This document shows positions 40,104-49,847 of a stretch of 64,000 nucleotides of DNA, piece after piece (the first letter of the stretch is position 1; every line of letters begins with the position of its first letter). The DNA is from Candidatus Merdivivens pullicola (GTDB lineage Bacteria; Bacteroidota; Bacteroidia; Bacteroidales; UBA932). The translations under genes were made by a program, and so were the position numbers. Under the pieces are notes generated by a model that worked only from the letters and a program-made list of their open reading frames with translations, was not told the origin of the DNA and did not search any database. The DNA lies in contig JADIMA010000040.1 of NCBI GenBank assembly GCA_017694945.1, forward strand, positions 18,930-82,929, given 5' to 3'.

Positions 40104-42143
40104 ATGGATAAAGAGTTTTTCCCGAAAGGCTGGAAGGTTTACCTGCCTCTGATAATCGTTTATGTAGTGCTGCTGTTCTTTTTTCCGAATGTGGGAAAGT
40201 TCAAGTACCATTACCAGCTCGGGCGTCCGTGGATGTACGAGACCCTCATTTCGCCTATAGATTTTCCTATCCTGAAGACGGAAAGCGAACTTCTGGAAGA
40301 AAAGGAGGCGCGTTCATCGTCCGTGATTCCGTATTTCAGGCTTGATGAGAATATCAAGAACGAGGTTGACAGGAGCCTTTCATCGCTCGAAATCCCCGGA
40401 GATTCGTCTTTGATAAGCCAGGATTTCATAATGTCCCTGTTCGATACCGTATATGATTACGGGGTCGTTTCCCTTCTGTCCGAGCAGGAAATAGAGAACG
40501 GGATGGTCTTTGTCCAGAAAAACCGCAGGGCCGCAGAGGTGCCTGTGGAAAATATTTTCGATATCTCTCATGCGGAGTCTTATATAAGGGACAGGCTTGC
40601 CGCCGAGACAGGGAAGAGCCAGGCCGATTCATTGTACGAAGCCCTGTCGCTGTCTCAGTATCTTAAGCCGAATCTCATATTCGACCAGGCGACGACTGAC
40701 ATGATTCACAAGGAGGCTACGGATTATGTGTCCCCTACGAAGGGCATCATATATACGGGCCAGTTGATAGTGTCCAACGGAGAGATAATAACGGCGGAAA
40801 TAGAGCAGTTGCTCGATTCCTACAAAGCGGAATATCTTTCAAGCATGGGTATTTCCGGCAGTACTGCCTTGATTGCGATAGGAAACGCACTTTTGCTGCT
40901 TTTCACCCTGATGTCGTTTTATGCTGCCATACTTTTTGTGGACAAGGGCGTTTTCAAGGATGGCCGCAAATATCTTTTCCTGCTCACGCTTTATGCCATC
41001 TCCACTCTGATAATCGAACTTGTCGGAAACATGGAGGATGCTTCCTACATGTTCCTCGTCCCGTTCCCGCTGTTCGCCCTGTACATGCTGGCTTTTTTCA
41101 AGAGAAGGTTCGTTTTCCCGATTTATACCGTGATACTTTCGCCGCTTCTTGTGGTGGCTCAGGAAGGCACGGAACTTTTCTTTATGAATATGCTTGCCGG
41201 GATCGTCGCCATAATATCATATACGAGGTTCAACAGGGGGTGGCTCCAGTTCGTCAACGCCCTGTTCATATTTTTGACTCTTACGCTTTCATATACGGCT
41301 TTCGTCATGTTGCAGAATGAGGATCTCAGCCGTTACGGGGATTACGGGGATGTGTTCTATCTGGGGCTGGCCAGTCTTTTCTGTGTGGCCGGCTATCCGC
41401 TCGTGTTCCTGTTCGAGAGGGTTTTCATGCTTGTCTCCAATTCCAGGCTTGTCGAACTTGCAGACACCAACAACAGGTTGTTGCGCCTTATGGCTGAAAA
41501 GGCTCCGGGAACCTTCCAGCATGTATTGCAGGTAATGAACATATCCGATGCCTGCGCGCGCGCCATAGGGGCCGAAGTCCAGTTGGTGAGGACGGGCTCG
41601 CTGTACCATGACATAGGCAAGACGGCCAATCCGCAGTGTTTTGTTGAAAATGCAGTTCCGGGAGTAAACTATCATGAAGGCCTTTCGCCTGAGGAAAGCG
41701 CGAGGGATATCATAAAGCATGTGGATGACGGAGTCGCGCTTGCGAAGAAATACAAGATTCCGCAGGTAGTTGTGGATTTCATACTTTCACATCACGGGAC
41801 TACCAGGACGGAGTATTTTTACAATGTTTTCGTCAATAACGGAGGCGATCCGGAGAGGGTGTCCGAGTTCCAGTATCACGGGTTCAAACCCAAGACAAAA
41901 GAACAGGTGATAGTGATGTTTGCGGATACCGTCGAGGCGGCCTCGCGTTCTCTGAAAAATTATTCCGAGCAGAGCGTAAGGGAACTTGTTGACAATGTAG
42001 TGAAGATGAAGATAGACGACGGACAACTGCTTGACGCGGATATTTCGCTCAAGGAAATATCCGTGCTTAAATCGGTGCTTGTGGAGTATTTGATGCAAAT
42101 CAACCACGCGCGGATAGCATATCCTAAGCGGCAGCAAAAATAG
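40104..42143 (+). CDS. 7TM-HD (PgpH-type) phosphodiesterase
   Basis: A 679-residue membrane protein: one N-terminal membrane helix, an extracytoplasmic 7TMR-HDED-like domain (about 40-240), seven closely spaced membrane helices (about 250-440) and a cytoplasmic HD domain with His502-Asp503 (LYHDIGKTANP) and later FILSHHG and FADTVEAASR. In Firmicutes PgpH degrades cyclic di-AMP. I expect the same here, but this is family knowledge. It sits 5 bases after the SDR gene and is probably co-transcribed with spt, although a functional link to sphingolipids is not evident. Confidence 0.9.
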   Translation: MDKEFFPKGWKVYLPLIIVYVVLLFFFPNVGKFKYHYQLGRPWMYETLISPIDFPILKTESELLEEKEARSSSVIPYFRLDENIKNEVDRSLSSLEIPGDSSLISQDFIMSLFDTVYDYGVVSLLSEQEIENGMVFVQKNRRAAEVPVENIFDISHAESYIRDRLAAETGKSQADSLYEALSLSQYLKPNLIFDQATTDMIHKEATDYVSPTKGIIYTGQLIVSNGEIITAEIEQLLDSYKAEYLSSMGISGSTALIAIGNALLLLFTLMSFYAAILFVDKGVFKDGRKYLFLLTLYAISTLIIELVGNMEDASYMFLVPFPLFALYMLAFFKRRFVFPIYTVILSPLLVVAQEGTELFFMNMLAGIVAIISYTRFNRGWLQFVNALFIFLTLTLSYTAFVMLQNEDLSRYGDYGDVFYLGLASLFCVAGYPLVFLFERVFMLVSNSRLVELADTNNRLLRLMAEKAPGTFQHVLQVMNISDACARAIGAEVQLVRTGSLYHDIGKTANPQCFVENAVPGVNYHEGLSPEESARDIIKHVDDGVALAKKYKIPQVVVDFILSHHGTTRTEYFYNVFVNNGGDPERVSEFQYHGFKPKTKEQVIVMFADTVEAASRSLKNYSEQSVRELVDNVVKMKIDDGQLLDADISLKEISVLKSVLVEYLMQINHARIAYPKRQQK

Positions 42144-42167
42144 GTTGTGTATTTGCCGCATTTTCAC

Positions 42168-42175
42168 TATATTTG
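42168..42175 (+). promoter_or_regulatory. Promoter -7 box for tig-clpP-clpX
   Basis: TATATTTG, 38 bases before the tig ATG, with a weak TTG about 20 bases upstream (42145-42147). Confidence 0.6.
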
Positions 42176-42213
42176 CGCCCTATTGCGAAATTTGAAAAAG
42201 TATTATACAGATT

Positions 42214-43533
42214 ATGGAAATTAAAAGCAACAAAATCGATGAACTCAACATCGCTTTGAGTATTGAAATCAAGGAAGACGACTATGCGGAGGATCTGAAA
42301 AAGAAACTCTCCGCCTACAGGCGCAAGGCTGATATAAAAGGTTTCAGGAAAGGCATGGCTCCGGCTGCCCTTATACAGAAACTTTACGGCGTGCAGGCCC
42401 GCAGCGAGGCCGTCAATGACATGCTCGCAAAATCGCTTCAGGATTATATTAGCGACAACAAACTCAATATCATAGGCGAACCGCTTCCTTCCGAGGACAA
42501 GAAGTCCATTGACTGGGAGAACGACAAGGATTTCGAATTTGATTTCGATATAGCGCTTTCCCCTGAAATCGACCTCGAAGTGTCGAAGGAAGACAGCGTG
42601 GCATATTACAACGTTTCAGTGGATGAGAAGGCCAAAGAATCCATGCGTGCAAGCCTGCTGGGACAGTACGGTTCCCTTGAAGATGCGGAGTCCATAGAAG
42701 ACGACTATTTCTTCACGGCTGATTTTGTCCAGGGAGACTTCAAGGTGGAAGACACTTATGTCGCCGTAAGGAGCATGACCGAGGCCGGAAAGAAAGGGAT
42801 AGCAGGAAAGAAAATAGGGGATGTCGTGGATGTGGATGTCAACGCCTGGTTTGAAAACGAGACGGATCGCGCTTCCATGCTGAAACTTTCAAAAGAGGAA
42901 CTTGCAGGCATGCAACCGGTGTTCCAGATGACAGTCAAGACTATCAAGCACTTCGTGCCTGCCAAGGCAGACCAGGATACCTTCGACAGGATATACGGGA
43001 AAGATGTCGTAAAGAGCGAAGAGGAGTTCGATGCCAAGATAGAAGAGCGTCTCCGTGAAGAATATGACCGCGAACGCGATTACCGCTTCATGCTTGATGT
43101 CAAGGAATACCTTCTTGCAAAGGCTGCAATCTCCCTTCCTGAAAACTTCATGAAGAGATGGATTTATTATGCGAACGACGGCAAGTTCACTATGGAAGAC
43201 ATAGAGAAGGAGTTCGACCTCTTCCTGAAAGATTATCGCTGGCAGATGCTGCGCGGATATTTCATGAAGAAATTCGATGTAAAGGTTTCACGTGAGGATC
43301 TTCTTGCGACCGCCAGGGAATTCGCCGTTTATCAGTTCGCAATGTACGGAATCAACAATGCTCCGAAAGAGCAGTTGGATAAATTTGCTGAAAACATGCT
43401 GTCCCAGGAAAGGGAGGCTTCCCGCATATACGACAAGACTGAAGACGACAAGTGCATAGCAGCGATAAAGGAGCACATAACCCTTAAATCCGAAGATATC
43501 ACCATAGAGAAACTTCGTGAATTGAACGGATAG
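42214..43533 (+). CDS. tig: Trigger factor
   Basis: A ribosome-associated chaperone of 439 residues. The ribosome-binding loop [17 protein letters not shown] corresponds to the GFRxGxxP signature. The middle peptidyl-prolyl isomerase domain is divergent and the C-terminal helical arms follow. Tig-clpP-clpX is a common order: a chaperone at the ribosome followed by a protease. Only 4 bases separate it from clpP. Confidence 0.94.
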   Translation: MEIKSNKIDELNIALSIEIKEDDYAEDLKKKLSAYRRKADIKGFRKGMAPAALIQKLYGVQARSEAVNDMLAKSLQDYISDNKLNIIGEPLPSEDKKSIDWENDKDFEFDFDIALSPEIDLEVSKEDSVAYYNVSVDEKAKESMRASLLGQYGSLEDAESIEDDYFFTADFVQGDFKVEDTYVAVRSMTEAGKKGIAGKKIGDVVDVDVNAWFENETDRASMLKLSKEELAGMQPVFQMTVKTIKHFVPAKADQDTFDRIYGKDVVKSEEEFDAKIEERLREEYDRERDYRFMLDVKEYLLAKAAISLPENFMKRWIYYANDGKFTMEDIEKEFDLFLKDYRWQMLRGYFMKKFDVKVSREDLLATAREFAVYQFAMYGINNAPKEQLDKFAENMLSQEREASRIYDKTEDDKCIAAIKEHITLKSEDITIEKLRELNG

Positions 43534-43537
43534 TATC

Positions 43538-44203
43538 ATGGAATCGGAGTTTGAAAAATACGCCAGGGGGCATTGCGGAATCAGTTCGCTGAACCTGCAC
43601 CGCTACCGTTCGATATGCGACGACTACATCAATCCGACGATTATAGAGGAGAGAAAACTCAATGTCGCCCAGATGGATGTCTTCAGCCGTCTGATGATGG
43701 ATCGCATCATCTTCCTCGGTGTGCCTATTTATGACGATGTCGCCAATATCATACAGGCGCAACTGCTGTTTCTGGATTCAAGCGATTCCTCGGATATACA
43801 GTTGTATATCAACTCTCCGGGCGGTTCAGTAAGCAGCGGGCTCGGCATATACGACACAATGCAGCTGATAAGGTCGGACGTATCGACGATAAATACGGCC
43901 ATGTGCGCAAGCATGGCTTCGGTGCTGTTGTGCGCGGGGGCGAAAGGCAAGCGTTTTGCCCTGCCTCATTCAAGGACGATGATACACCAGCCTTTGGGCG
44001 GCGCGCAGGGCCAGGCTTCGGATATAGAGATAGCGGCGAGGGAGATAGCCAAGACCAAGCACGAACTTTATAAGATAATTTCCGAGCATACGGGGCAGAC
44101 GATAAAGAAGATAACGTCCGATAGCGACCGGGATTACTGGATGACATCGCAGGAAGCCCTTGATTACGGAATGATAGACGAGATTTTGGTAAAGAAAAAG
44201 TAA
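43538..44203 (+). CDS. clpP: ATP-dependent Clp protease proteolytic subunit
   Basis: The serine protease core of ClpXP, 221 residues. Catalytic Ser125 ([10 protein letters not shown]) and His150 (TMIHQPLGG) lie 25 residues apart, as in E. coli ClpP (97 and 122). The oligomerization and substrate strand [12 protein letters not shown] is present. An N-terminal propeptide is likely. Confidence 0.96.
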   Translation: MESEFEKYARGHCGISSLNLHRYRSICDDYINPTIIEERKLNVAQMDVFSRLMMDRIIFLGVPIYDDVANIIQAQLLFLDSSDSSDIQLYINSPGGSVSSGLGIYDTMQLIRSDVSTINTAMCASMASVLLCAGAKGKRFALPHSRTMIHQPLGGAQGQASDIEIAAREIAKTKHELYKIISEHTGQTIKKITSDSDRDYWMTSQEALDYGMIDEILVKKK

Positions 44204-44209
44204 TTCAGG

Positions 44210-44236
44210 AGGCATGCCGGCTCTGCCGGTCTGCCT
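44210..44236 (+). other. Intercistronic hairpin between clpP and clpX
   Basis: AGGCA (44210-44214) and GCCGGC pair with GCCGG and TGCCT (44232-44236), forming an imperfect stem around a 3-base loop. It lies in the 48-base gap and is followed by a short T-run (ctcttt). It might act as an attenuator or a processing or stability element that adjusts clpX relative to clpP. Confidence 0.45.
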
Positions 44237-44251
44237 CTTTCAGATTTTAAT

Positions 44252-45583
44252 ATGGCTAAAAGGACTACTTCAACAGGAAACGCTAATGAACCGCGTTGTT
44301 TTTTCTGCGGTCGCAGTCAGGACGACGGGGCAATGCTGTTGCAGGGGCAGAAAGGATATATATGTACGGATTGCATATATACGGCTGCCGATTATCTCAA
44401 GCAGATGGGCGTTCCCAATCCAGGAGCATACGAGGACGAGGAACAGAAAGGCCCCGGAATAGACAAGGACAAAGGCCTTCAACTGCTTCGTCCGAAAGAG
44501 ATTAATGATTTTCTTGACCAGTATGTAATAGGGCAGGAAAGGGCGAAGAAACTGCTTTCCGTCGCCGTTTACAATCATTATAAAAGGATCAAGTACAATG
44601 AAAGCCACCAGGGAACCGGCAAAAAGGGAAGCAAGCGCCTTCGCGAGATTTCAGATGTCGAAGGTGTGGAGATTGAAAAATCCAACATCCTGCTTGTCGG
44701 CCCTACGGGTACAGGAAAAACATTGCTCGCAAGGACGATAGCGCGGCTTCTCAATGTGCCTTTCGCCATTGTGGATGCAACGGTTCTGACCGAGGCCGGC
44801 TACGTGGGCGAAGATGTCGAAAACATACTGACCCGTCTGTTGCAGGATGCGGATTATGATGTGGCTATGGCTGAAAAGGGTATCGTCTTCGTTGACGAGA
44901 TAGACAAGATAGCCCGCAAGGGTGACAATCCGTCCATCACACGCGACGTTTCAGGAGAAGGGGTGCAGCAGGCAATGCTGAAACTGCTCGAGGGTACTGT
45001 CGTCAATGTGCCTCCGAAAGGCGGCAGGAAGCATCCCGAGCAGGCCATGGTTCCGGTGAATACGAAAGACATACTTTTCATATGCGGAGGTGCCTTTGAA
45101 GGTATAGAAAAGATAATCGGCCAGAGGCTCAATACCCAGGTGATAGGTTTCGGCGCGCAGAAAATAAGGGACAATATCGATACGGACAACCTGTTGAAGT
45201 ACATCGCCCCTCAGGATTTGCGCTCTTACGGCCTCATACCTGAAATAATAGGCCGTCTGCCAATCATTGCCACCCTGGTGTCCCTTGACCGCCAGGCGAT
45301 GCTTGATATCCTGACAAAGCCGAAGAACGCCATTATCAAACAGTTCGACAAGATTTTCGAACTCGACGGAATAAAACTCGTGATAGACGACAAGGTGCTC
45401 GACCTGATAGTTGACACGGCAATCAGGCACAAACTCGGTGCAAGGGGGCTGCGCTCCATATGCGAAGCGATAATGACGGATGCCATGTACGAGGCCCCGA
45501 CTTCCTCAAGAAAGGAATTCCGCGTGACACTCGATTATGCGAAAAAACATCTGACAACCATTACGGGAGAAGCGTTGTCATAA
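44252..45583 (+). CDS. clpX: ATP-dependent Clp protease ATPase subunit ClpX
   Basis: The AAA+ unfoldase of ClpXP, 443 residues. The N-terminal zinc-binding domain has Cys16, 19, 38 and 41. Walker A (GPTGTGKT), pore loop GYVG, Walker B (VFVDEIDK) and the ClpP-docking IGF loop (VIGFGAQ) are all visible. Normal length. Confidence 0.97.
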   Translation: MAKRTTSTGNANEPRCFFCGRSQDDGAMLLQGQKGYICTDCIYTAADYLKQMGVPNPGAYEDEEQKGPGIDKDKGLQLLRPKEINDFLDQYVIGQERAKKLLSVAVYNHYKRIKYNESHQGTGKKGSKRLREISDVEGVEIEKSNILLVGPTGTGKTLLARTIARLLNVPFAIVDATVLTEAGYVGEDVENILTRLLQDADYDVAMAEKGIVFVDEIDKIARKGDNPSITRDVSGEGVQQAMLKLLEGTVVNVPPKGGRKHPEQAMVPVNTKDILFICGGAFEGIEKIIGQRLNTQVIGFGAQKIRDNIDTDNLLKYIAPQDLRSYGLIPEIIGRLPIIATLVSLDRQAMLDILTKPKNAIIKQFDKIFELDGIKLVIDDKVLDLIVDTAIRHKLGARGLRSICEAIMTDAMYEAPTSSRKEFRVTLDYAKKHLTTITGEALS

Positions 45584-45604
45584 AATGATTATAAATTAGG
45601 ATTT

Positions 45605-46951
45605 ATGAAACAGTATATTGAAAAAAACAGGGAGCGCTTTTATGACGAATTGTTTTCGTTGCTGCGCATACCATCGGTAAGTTCCCTTCCGGAACACAAG
45701 CCCGACATGCAGCGTTGTGCTGAACGTTTGGTCGAACTGCTTCTGGCGGCAGGAGCCGACAAGGCTTCGGTGTATCCGACATCCGGACACCCGGTAGTAT
45801 TCGGAGAAAAGATTATCGACCCTTCTTTGAAAACCGTTCTGGTATATGGGCATTATGATGTGCAGCCCGTAGATCCGATCGAATTGTGGAAGTCCGATCC
45901 TTTTGAACCGGTGATCCGCGACGGCGCGATTTACGCCCGCGGGGCCAATGACGACAAGGGCCAGTTGTTCATGCATGTCAAGGCATTCGAGTATCTTGTG
46001 TCTTCAGGACAGTTGAGGCACAATGTGAAATTCATTCTCGAAGGCGAAGAGGAAATAGGCTCTCCGTCCCTTGCCGCATGGGCTAAAGAACATACAGACT
46101 TGCTGAAAGCCGATATAATACTGGTTTCAGATACGACCATGATTTCTGAGAAAGTCCCTTCAATCAATTGCGGGATGCGCGGTCTTGCCTATCTGGAAAT
46201 AGAAGTTACCGGACCGGACAAAGACTTGCATTCAGGCCATTACGGAGGCGCTGTATATAATCCTATAAACGCACTTTGCGATATGCTGTCCACCCTTATA
46301 GACAAGGACGGCCGCATTACGGTCAAGGGGTTCTATGACGACGTGGTTGAACTTTCGGCGGCGGACAGGGCGGAACTTGCCCGTGCTCCGTTCGATGAAG
46401 AAGAGTACAGGAATTTTCTGAAAATAGATGCCGTCAAGGGCGAGAAGGGTTATACCACCCTTGAGCGTACGGGCATTCGTCCGTCCCTCGACATTAACGG
46501 AATATGGGGCGGTTATACCGGTGAAGGGGCTAAGACCGTAATACCGTCGAAGGCTCATGCAAAAGTGTCGATGCGGCTTGTCCCTAATCAGGATTGCGAG
46601 AAGATAGCAGAACTGTTCATCAGGCATATGGAGTCTATAGCGCCGGAAGGAGTCAAAGTGAAAGTATTCTCCCATCACGGAGGAAACGGCTTCCTGATTC
46701 CGATATCGTCCGATGCATACAGGGCGGCTTCCAGGGCGATGGGCGAAGTATATGGCATAGATCCGGTGCCTTCACGGGGCGGCGGCAGCATCCCTGTCCT
46801 GGCGGATTTGCAGCGTATTCTGGGCATAGACCCTCTTCTTATGGGATTCGGTCTGGAAAGGGATACTATTCATTCTCCTAATGAAAGTTACCTCATCTCC
46901 CAGTTGGAGGCCGGAATGGAGTCTATAGTGTTGTTTTACAAATATTTTTAA
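45605..46951 (+). CDS. M20-family dipeptidase
   Basis: A zinc di- or aminopeptidase of 448 residues (peptidase M20, ArgE/DapE/CNDP-like). Metal and catalytic motifs are YGHYDVQPVD, ARGANDDKGQ and EGEEEIGS, and the lid domain contains GHYGGAVYNP and NGIWGGYTGEGAKTVIP. It resembles carnosinase-like cytosolic dipeptidases more than DapE. It starts 21 bases after clpX and could use the products of Clp proteolysis. Its specificity is not determined. Confidence 0.9.
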   Translation: MKQYIEKNRERFYDELFSLLRIPSVSSLPEHKPDMQRCAERLVELLLAAGADKASVYPTSGHPVVFGEKIIDPSLKTVLVYGHYDVQPVDPIELWKSDPFEPVIRDGAIYARGANDDKGQLFMHVKAFEYLVSSGQLRHNVKFILEGEEEIGSPSLAAWAKEHTDLLKADIILVSDTTMISEKVPSINCGMRGLAYLEIEVTGPDKDLHSGHYGGAVYNPINALCDMLSTLIDKDGRITVKGFYDDVVELSAADRAELARAPFDEEEYRNFLKIDAVKGEKGYTTLERTGIRPSLDINGIWGGYTGEGAKTVIPSKAHAKVSMRLVPNQDCEKIAELFIRHMESIAPEGVKVKVFSHHGGNGFLIPISSDAYRAASRAMGEVYGIDPVPSRGGGSIPVLADLQRILGIDPLLMGFGLERDTIHSPNESYLISQLEAGMESIVLFYKYF

Positions 46952-46960
46952 TATTGTGTT

Positions 46961-47752
46961 ATGGACAGGGCAGGACTTTACAATCAGATACTGCAAAAAA
47001 AGAGCATGTTGTGCGTGGGTCTTGATACGGACATGAAAAAGATTCCTGCAGGGATTACGATGTTCGATTTCAACCGTGCTATTGTCGATGCTACTGTGCG
47101 ATATGCGGTAGCCTACAAACCGAATCTGGCATTTTACGAGGCTTTCGGAGCCGAGGGCTGGAAGGTGCTGGAGAAAACAGTGGAGCATATCAGGGTAAAT
47201 TATCCTGATGTTTTCATTATCGCTGACGCAAAGCGTGGAGACATAGGAAATACTGCCAAGATGTATGCCAAGGCTCTTTTTGAGAACCTTGATTTCGATG
47301 CTGTAACCCTGGCTCCGTACATGGGCGCCGACAGTATAATGCCTTTCCTCGACTATAAAGGAAAATGGGCGATAGTGCTTGCCGTGACTTCCAATGCAAC
47401 GGCGGCCCAGTTCCAATACCTTGATTGCGGAGGGGAGCCGTTGTACATGAAGGTTGTGCGCGAAATGGCGCATATATCCAATCCGGACAACATGATGTTC
47501 GTCACCGGTGCGACCCATGTCGCGGAACTTTCAAGTGTGAGGAAAGCAGTCCCTGACAATTTCCTTCTCGTCCCGGGTGTAGGTGCGCAGGGAGGTTCCG
47601 TAGAAGAGGTCATTAAATACGGTTCCAACAGCAAGGGCGGCCTGCTGATCAACGCATCGCGTTCAATCCTGTATGCCGGTGGAAAGATTAACGATTTCGA
47701 ATATGAAGCCTCGGAAGCGGCCAAGGAACTGGTAGAGAAGATGGCGTTGTAA
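46961..47752 (+). CDS. pyrF: Orotidine 5'-phosphate decarboxylase
   Basis: Converts OMP to UMP, the last step of de novo pyrimidine synthesis. The 263-residue length and the ADAKRGDIGNTA active-site block (Asp-Lys-Asp) with VPGVGAQGG are those of the longer type of OMP decarboxylase. It lies 9 bases after the M20 gene and is followed by a terminator. Confidence 0.95.
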   Translation: MDRAGLYNQILQKKSMLCVGLDTDMKKIPAGITMFDFNRAIVDATVRYAVAYKPNLAFYEAFGAEGWKVLEKTVEHIRVNYPDVFIIADAKRGDIGNTAKMYAKALFENLDFDAVTLAPYMGADSIMPFLDYKGKWAIVLAVTSNATAAQFQYLDCGGEPLYMKVVREMAHISNPDNMMFVTGATHVAELSSVRKAVPDNFLLVPGVGAQGGSVEEVIKYGSNSKGGLLINASRSILYAGGKINDFEYEASEAAKELVEKMAL

Positions 47753-47772
47753 AATAATTGCGATACATCAGC

Positions 47773-47833
47773 AAAAAAAACACTGTTCCGAATGAAGTCC
47801 GTATGGATGTCGTTCGGAACAGCGCTTTTTTTT
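47773..47833. terminator. Bidirectional intrinsic terminator between pyrF and rho
   Basis: CTGTTCCGAA (47783-47792) pairs with TTCGGAACAG (47813-47822), with an A-run before (47773-47780) and a T-run after (47826-47833). It serves pyrF and rho, which converge here. Confidence 0.88.
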
Positions 47834-47853
47834 GAGTATGTATGTCCCTGTTA

Positions 47854-49686
47854 TTAAATCAGGCTGTCTTTGTACATTGATTCAAGAAATTCATCGTTGG
47901 TACGGGTAGGTTCCATGTACCGGATGAGGTTTTCAATAGCCTCTACCGAAGTCATGTCTGCAAGATGGTTTCTCAGAATCCATATCTTGTTGAGATAGTC
48001 CGGGCTGTAAAGCAGATCGTCCCTTCTGGTGCTGCTCAGGGTGACGTCAACCGCCGGGAATATTCTCTTGTTGGAAATCTTCCTGTCAAGTTGGAGTTCG
48101 AGATTGCCGGTGCCTTTGAATTCTTCAAAAATGACATCGTCCATCTTGGAGCCGGTATCTGTAAGGGCCGTGGCTATTATTGTAAGGGATCCTCCGTTTT
48201 CTATATTCCTGGCTGCTCCGAAAAACCTTTTAGGCTTGTGCAGGGCGTTGGCATCCACGCCTCCTGAAAGCACTTTTCCTGAAGCCGGCTGGACGGTGTT
48301 GAAGGCGCGCGCGAGCCTTGTGATGGAGTCGAGGAATATTACCACGTCGTGTTTGCATTCCACGAGGCGTTTCGCTTTTTCAAGCACCATGTTGGCTACG
48401 CGCACATGCTTTTCGGCGGGTTCGTCGAAGGTAGAGGCTATGACTTCGGCGTTTACGCTTCTTGCCATGTCCGTGACCTCTTCAGGCCTTTCGTCAATCA
48501 GAAGTATGATCATATATACTTCTGGATGGTTGTCTGCAATGGCGTTTGCAATAGCCTTAAGTAGCGTTGTCTTACCTGTTTTAGGCTGTGCCACGATAAG
48601 AGCACGCTGTCCTTTGCCGATAGGAGTGAACAGGTCAACTATCCTGCATGACAAGTTGTTGTGTCCGTTTTTAAGTAATTCGAATTTCTCTTCAGGGAAT
48701 AACGGGGTGAGAAAGTCGAACGGAACCCTGTCCTTGATTGATTCCGGAGAGCATCCGTTCACTGATATTATCCGTACAAGCGGGAAATATTTGTCGCCTT
48801 CCTTTGGAGGCCGGATTTCACCGGTAACCGTGTCCCCTGTTTTGAGGGCGTATGATTTGATTTGCGACTGCGATACGTATATGTCGTCAGGCGAATTGAT
48901 GTAGTTGTAGTCGGATGATCTGAGAAAACCGTATCCGTCGGGCATTATTTCAAGCACTCCTGTGGCTTCCACGATTCCGTCATATTCGATTTTCGGAGCC
49001 TGCTGTTGCGCCTGTTGTTTTGGCTGCTGCGTGTTCTGCGGCTGGGGAAGTTGCTGTATCGGCTGGGCAGGAGGCAAAGAATGGACGGCCGGCTGCGCTG
49101 GCACGATGGCCTGCGGTTTCTGCCCCTGATACCTGCTCGTGTTTACTTGTTCGTAAAGCACGTTGCTGTTGTTTTCCTGGGGCCTTGCGCTTATGCGCTG
49201 GCGTTTTTTTCTCGCCGGTTGCTGCTGGGCCTGGGCTGTATTTTCAACGGAAACGGCAGCCTCTTTTTCTGCTTCAGTATTAATAGGCTCCGGTTTTATT
49301 TCTTCAGTTTTTACTGGCTCTCCCTTTACGGTCTCCGGTACATCGGTCTTTTGTTGCTCGGCCTTCTGCTCGGTATTCTGCTGCTGCGATTTAGGCGGCC
49401 TTCCGCGCCTTTTCTTGTTTTGCTGTTCCTGCGGCGCCGGATTTTCCTGCTGTCCGGCCGTGTTTTCGGCAGTCCGGGCCTCGGCCGGCGCGGCAGCCTT
49501 CTTCGGACGTCCGCGCTTTTTTGCAGGTTTCCCGTTTGCGGCATTGTCGCGGGCCATCTTGTCCAGAATCGTATAAATCAGTTCGTCTTTCTCCATCTTT
49601 CTGGCTTTTGCTATATTCAGTTTATCTGCAATCTCAACAAGCTCATCCAGATTTTTCTCTCTGAGTTCAAAAATCTTATACATCAA
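47854..49686 (-). CDS. rho: Transcription termination factor Rho with large disordered insertion
   Basis: An RNA helicase of 610 residues, against about 420 in E. coli. The extra length is a low-complexity, Gln/Pro/Lys/Glu-rich segment (about residues 47-231) between the N-terminal helical part and the RNA-binding CSD (GYGFLR at 251-256). It contains two AT-hook-like words (KRGRPKK and RRGRPPK). The ATPase core is standard: [21 protein letters not shown]. The disordered region of Bacteroides thetaiotaomicron Rho has been reported to drive phase separation; a similar role here is inference. A complete promoter precedes it. Confidence 0.95.
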   Translation of the reverse strand: MMYKIFELREKNLDELVEIADKLNIAKARKMEKDELIYTILDKMARDNAANGKPAKKRGRPKKAAAPAEARTAENTAGQQENPAPQEQQNKKRRGRPPKSQQQNTEQKAEQQKTDVPETVKGEPVKTEEIKPEPINTEAEKEAAVSVENTAQAQQQPARKKRQRISARPQENNSNVLYEQVNTSRYQGQKPQAIVPAQPAVHSLPPAQPIQQLPQPQNTQQPKQQAQQQAPKIEYDGIVEATGVLEIMPDGYGFLRSSDYNYINSPDDIYVSQSQIKSYALKTGDTVTGEIRPPKEGDKYFPLVRIISVNGCSPESIKDRVPFDFLTPLFPEEKFELLKNGHNNLSCRIVDLFTPIGKGQRALIVAQPKTGKTTLLKAIANAIADNHPEVYMIILLIDERPEEVTDMARSVNAEVIASTFDEPAEKHVRVANMVLEKAKRLVECKHDVVIFLDSITRLARAFNTVQPASGKVLSGGVDANALHKPKRFFGAARNIENGGSLTIIATALTDTGSKMDDVIFEEFKGTGNLELQLDRKISNKRIFPAVDVTLSSTRRDDLLYSPDYLNKIWILRNHLADMTSVEAIENLIRYMEPTRTNDEFLESMYKDSLI

Positions 49687-49780
49687 TGATAGTAATAATT
49701 AAATGAAAATTGTGAAAAGGTCGGGCACATGAAGAAACAATGCCTCCCTAATCGGGTATTGCGTTATTGTAACAATAATG

Positions 49781-49812
49781 CAAATATAGTGGATTCAATT
49801 ATAATTCCCAAA
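49781..49812 (-). promoter_or_regulatory. Complete promoter for rho (-33 TTTG, -7 TATATTTG)
   Basis: On the minus strand TTTG (49809-49812), a 20-base spacer and TATATTTG (49781-49788) match the Bacteroidota consensus exactly. The leader to the rho start is about 90 bases, long for this genome, which leaves room for autoregulation. Confidence 0.72.
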
Positions 49813-49826
49813 AATAAAATCTACTT

Positions 49827-49841
49827 CCCGTCAAAAACGGG
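49827..49841 (-). terminator. Possible weak terminator after lptD
   Basis: A 5-bp stem (CCCGT/ACGGG) with a 5-base loop lies just after the lptD stop, followed on the minus strand by a T-rich run. It is short and close to the rho -33 element, so lptD read-through into rho is possible. Confidence 0.3.
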
Positions 49842-49847
49842 TTTTTG

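Noticed and set aside
49006..49689. A leucine- and phenylalanine-rich plus-strand frame that looks like a membrane protein
   Set aside because: It is the antisense of the Gln/Lys-rich insertion of rho; the repeats produce Leu/Phe artificially.
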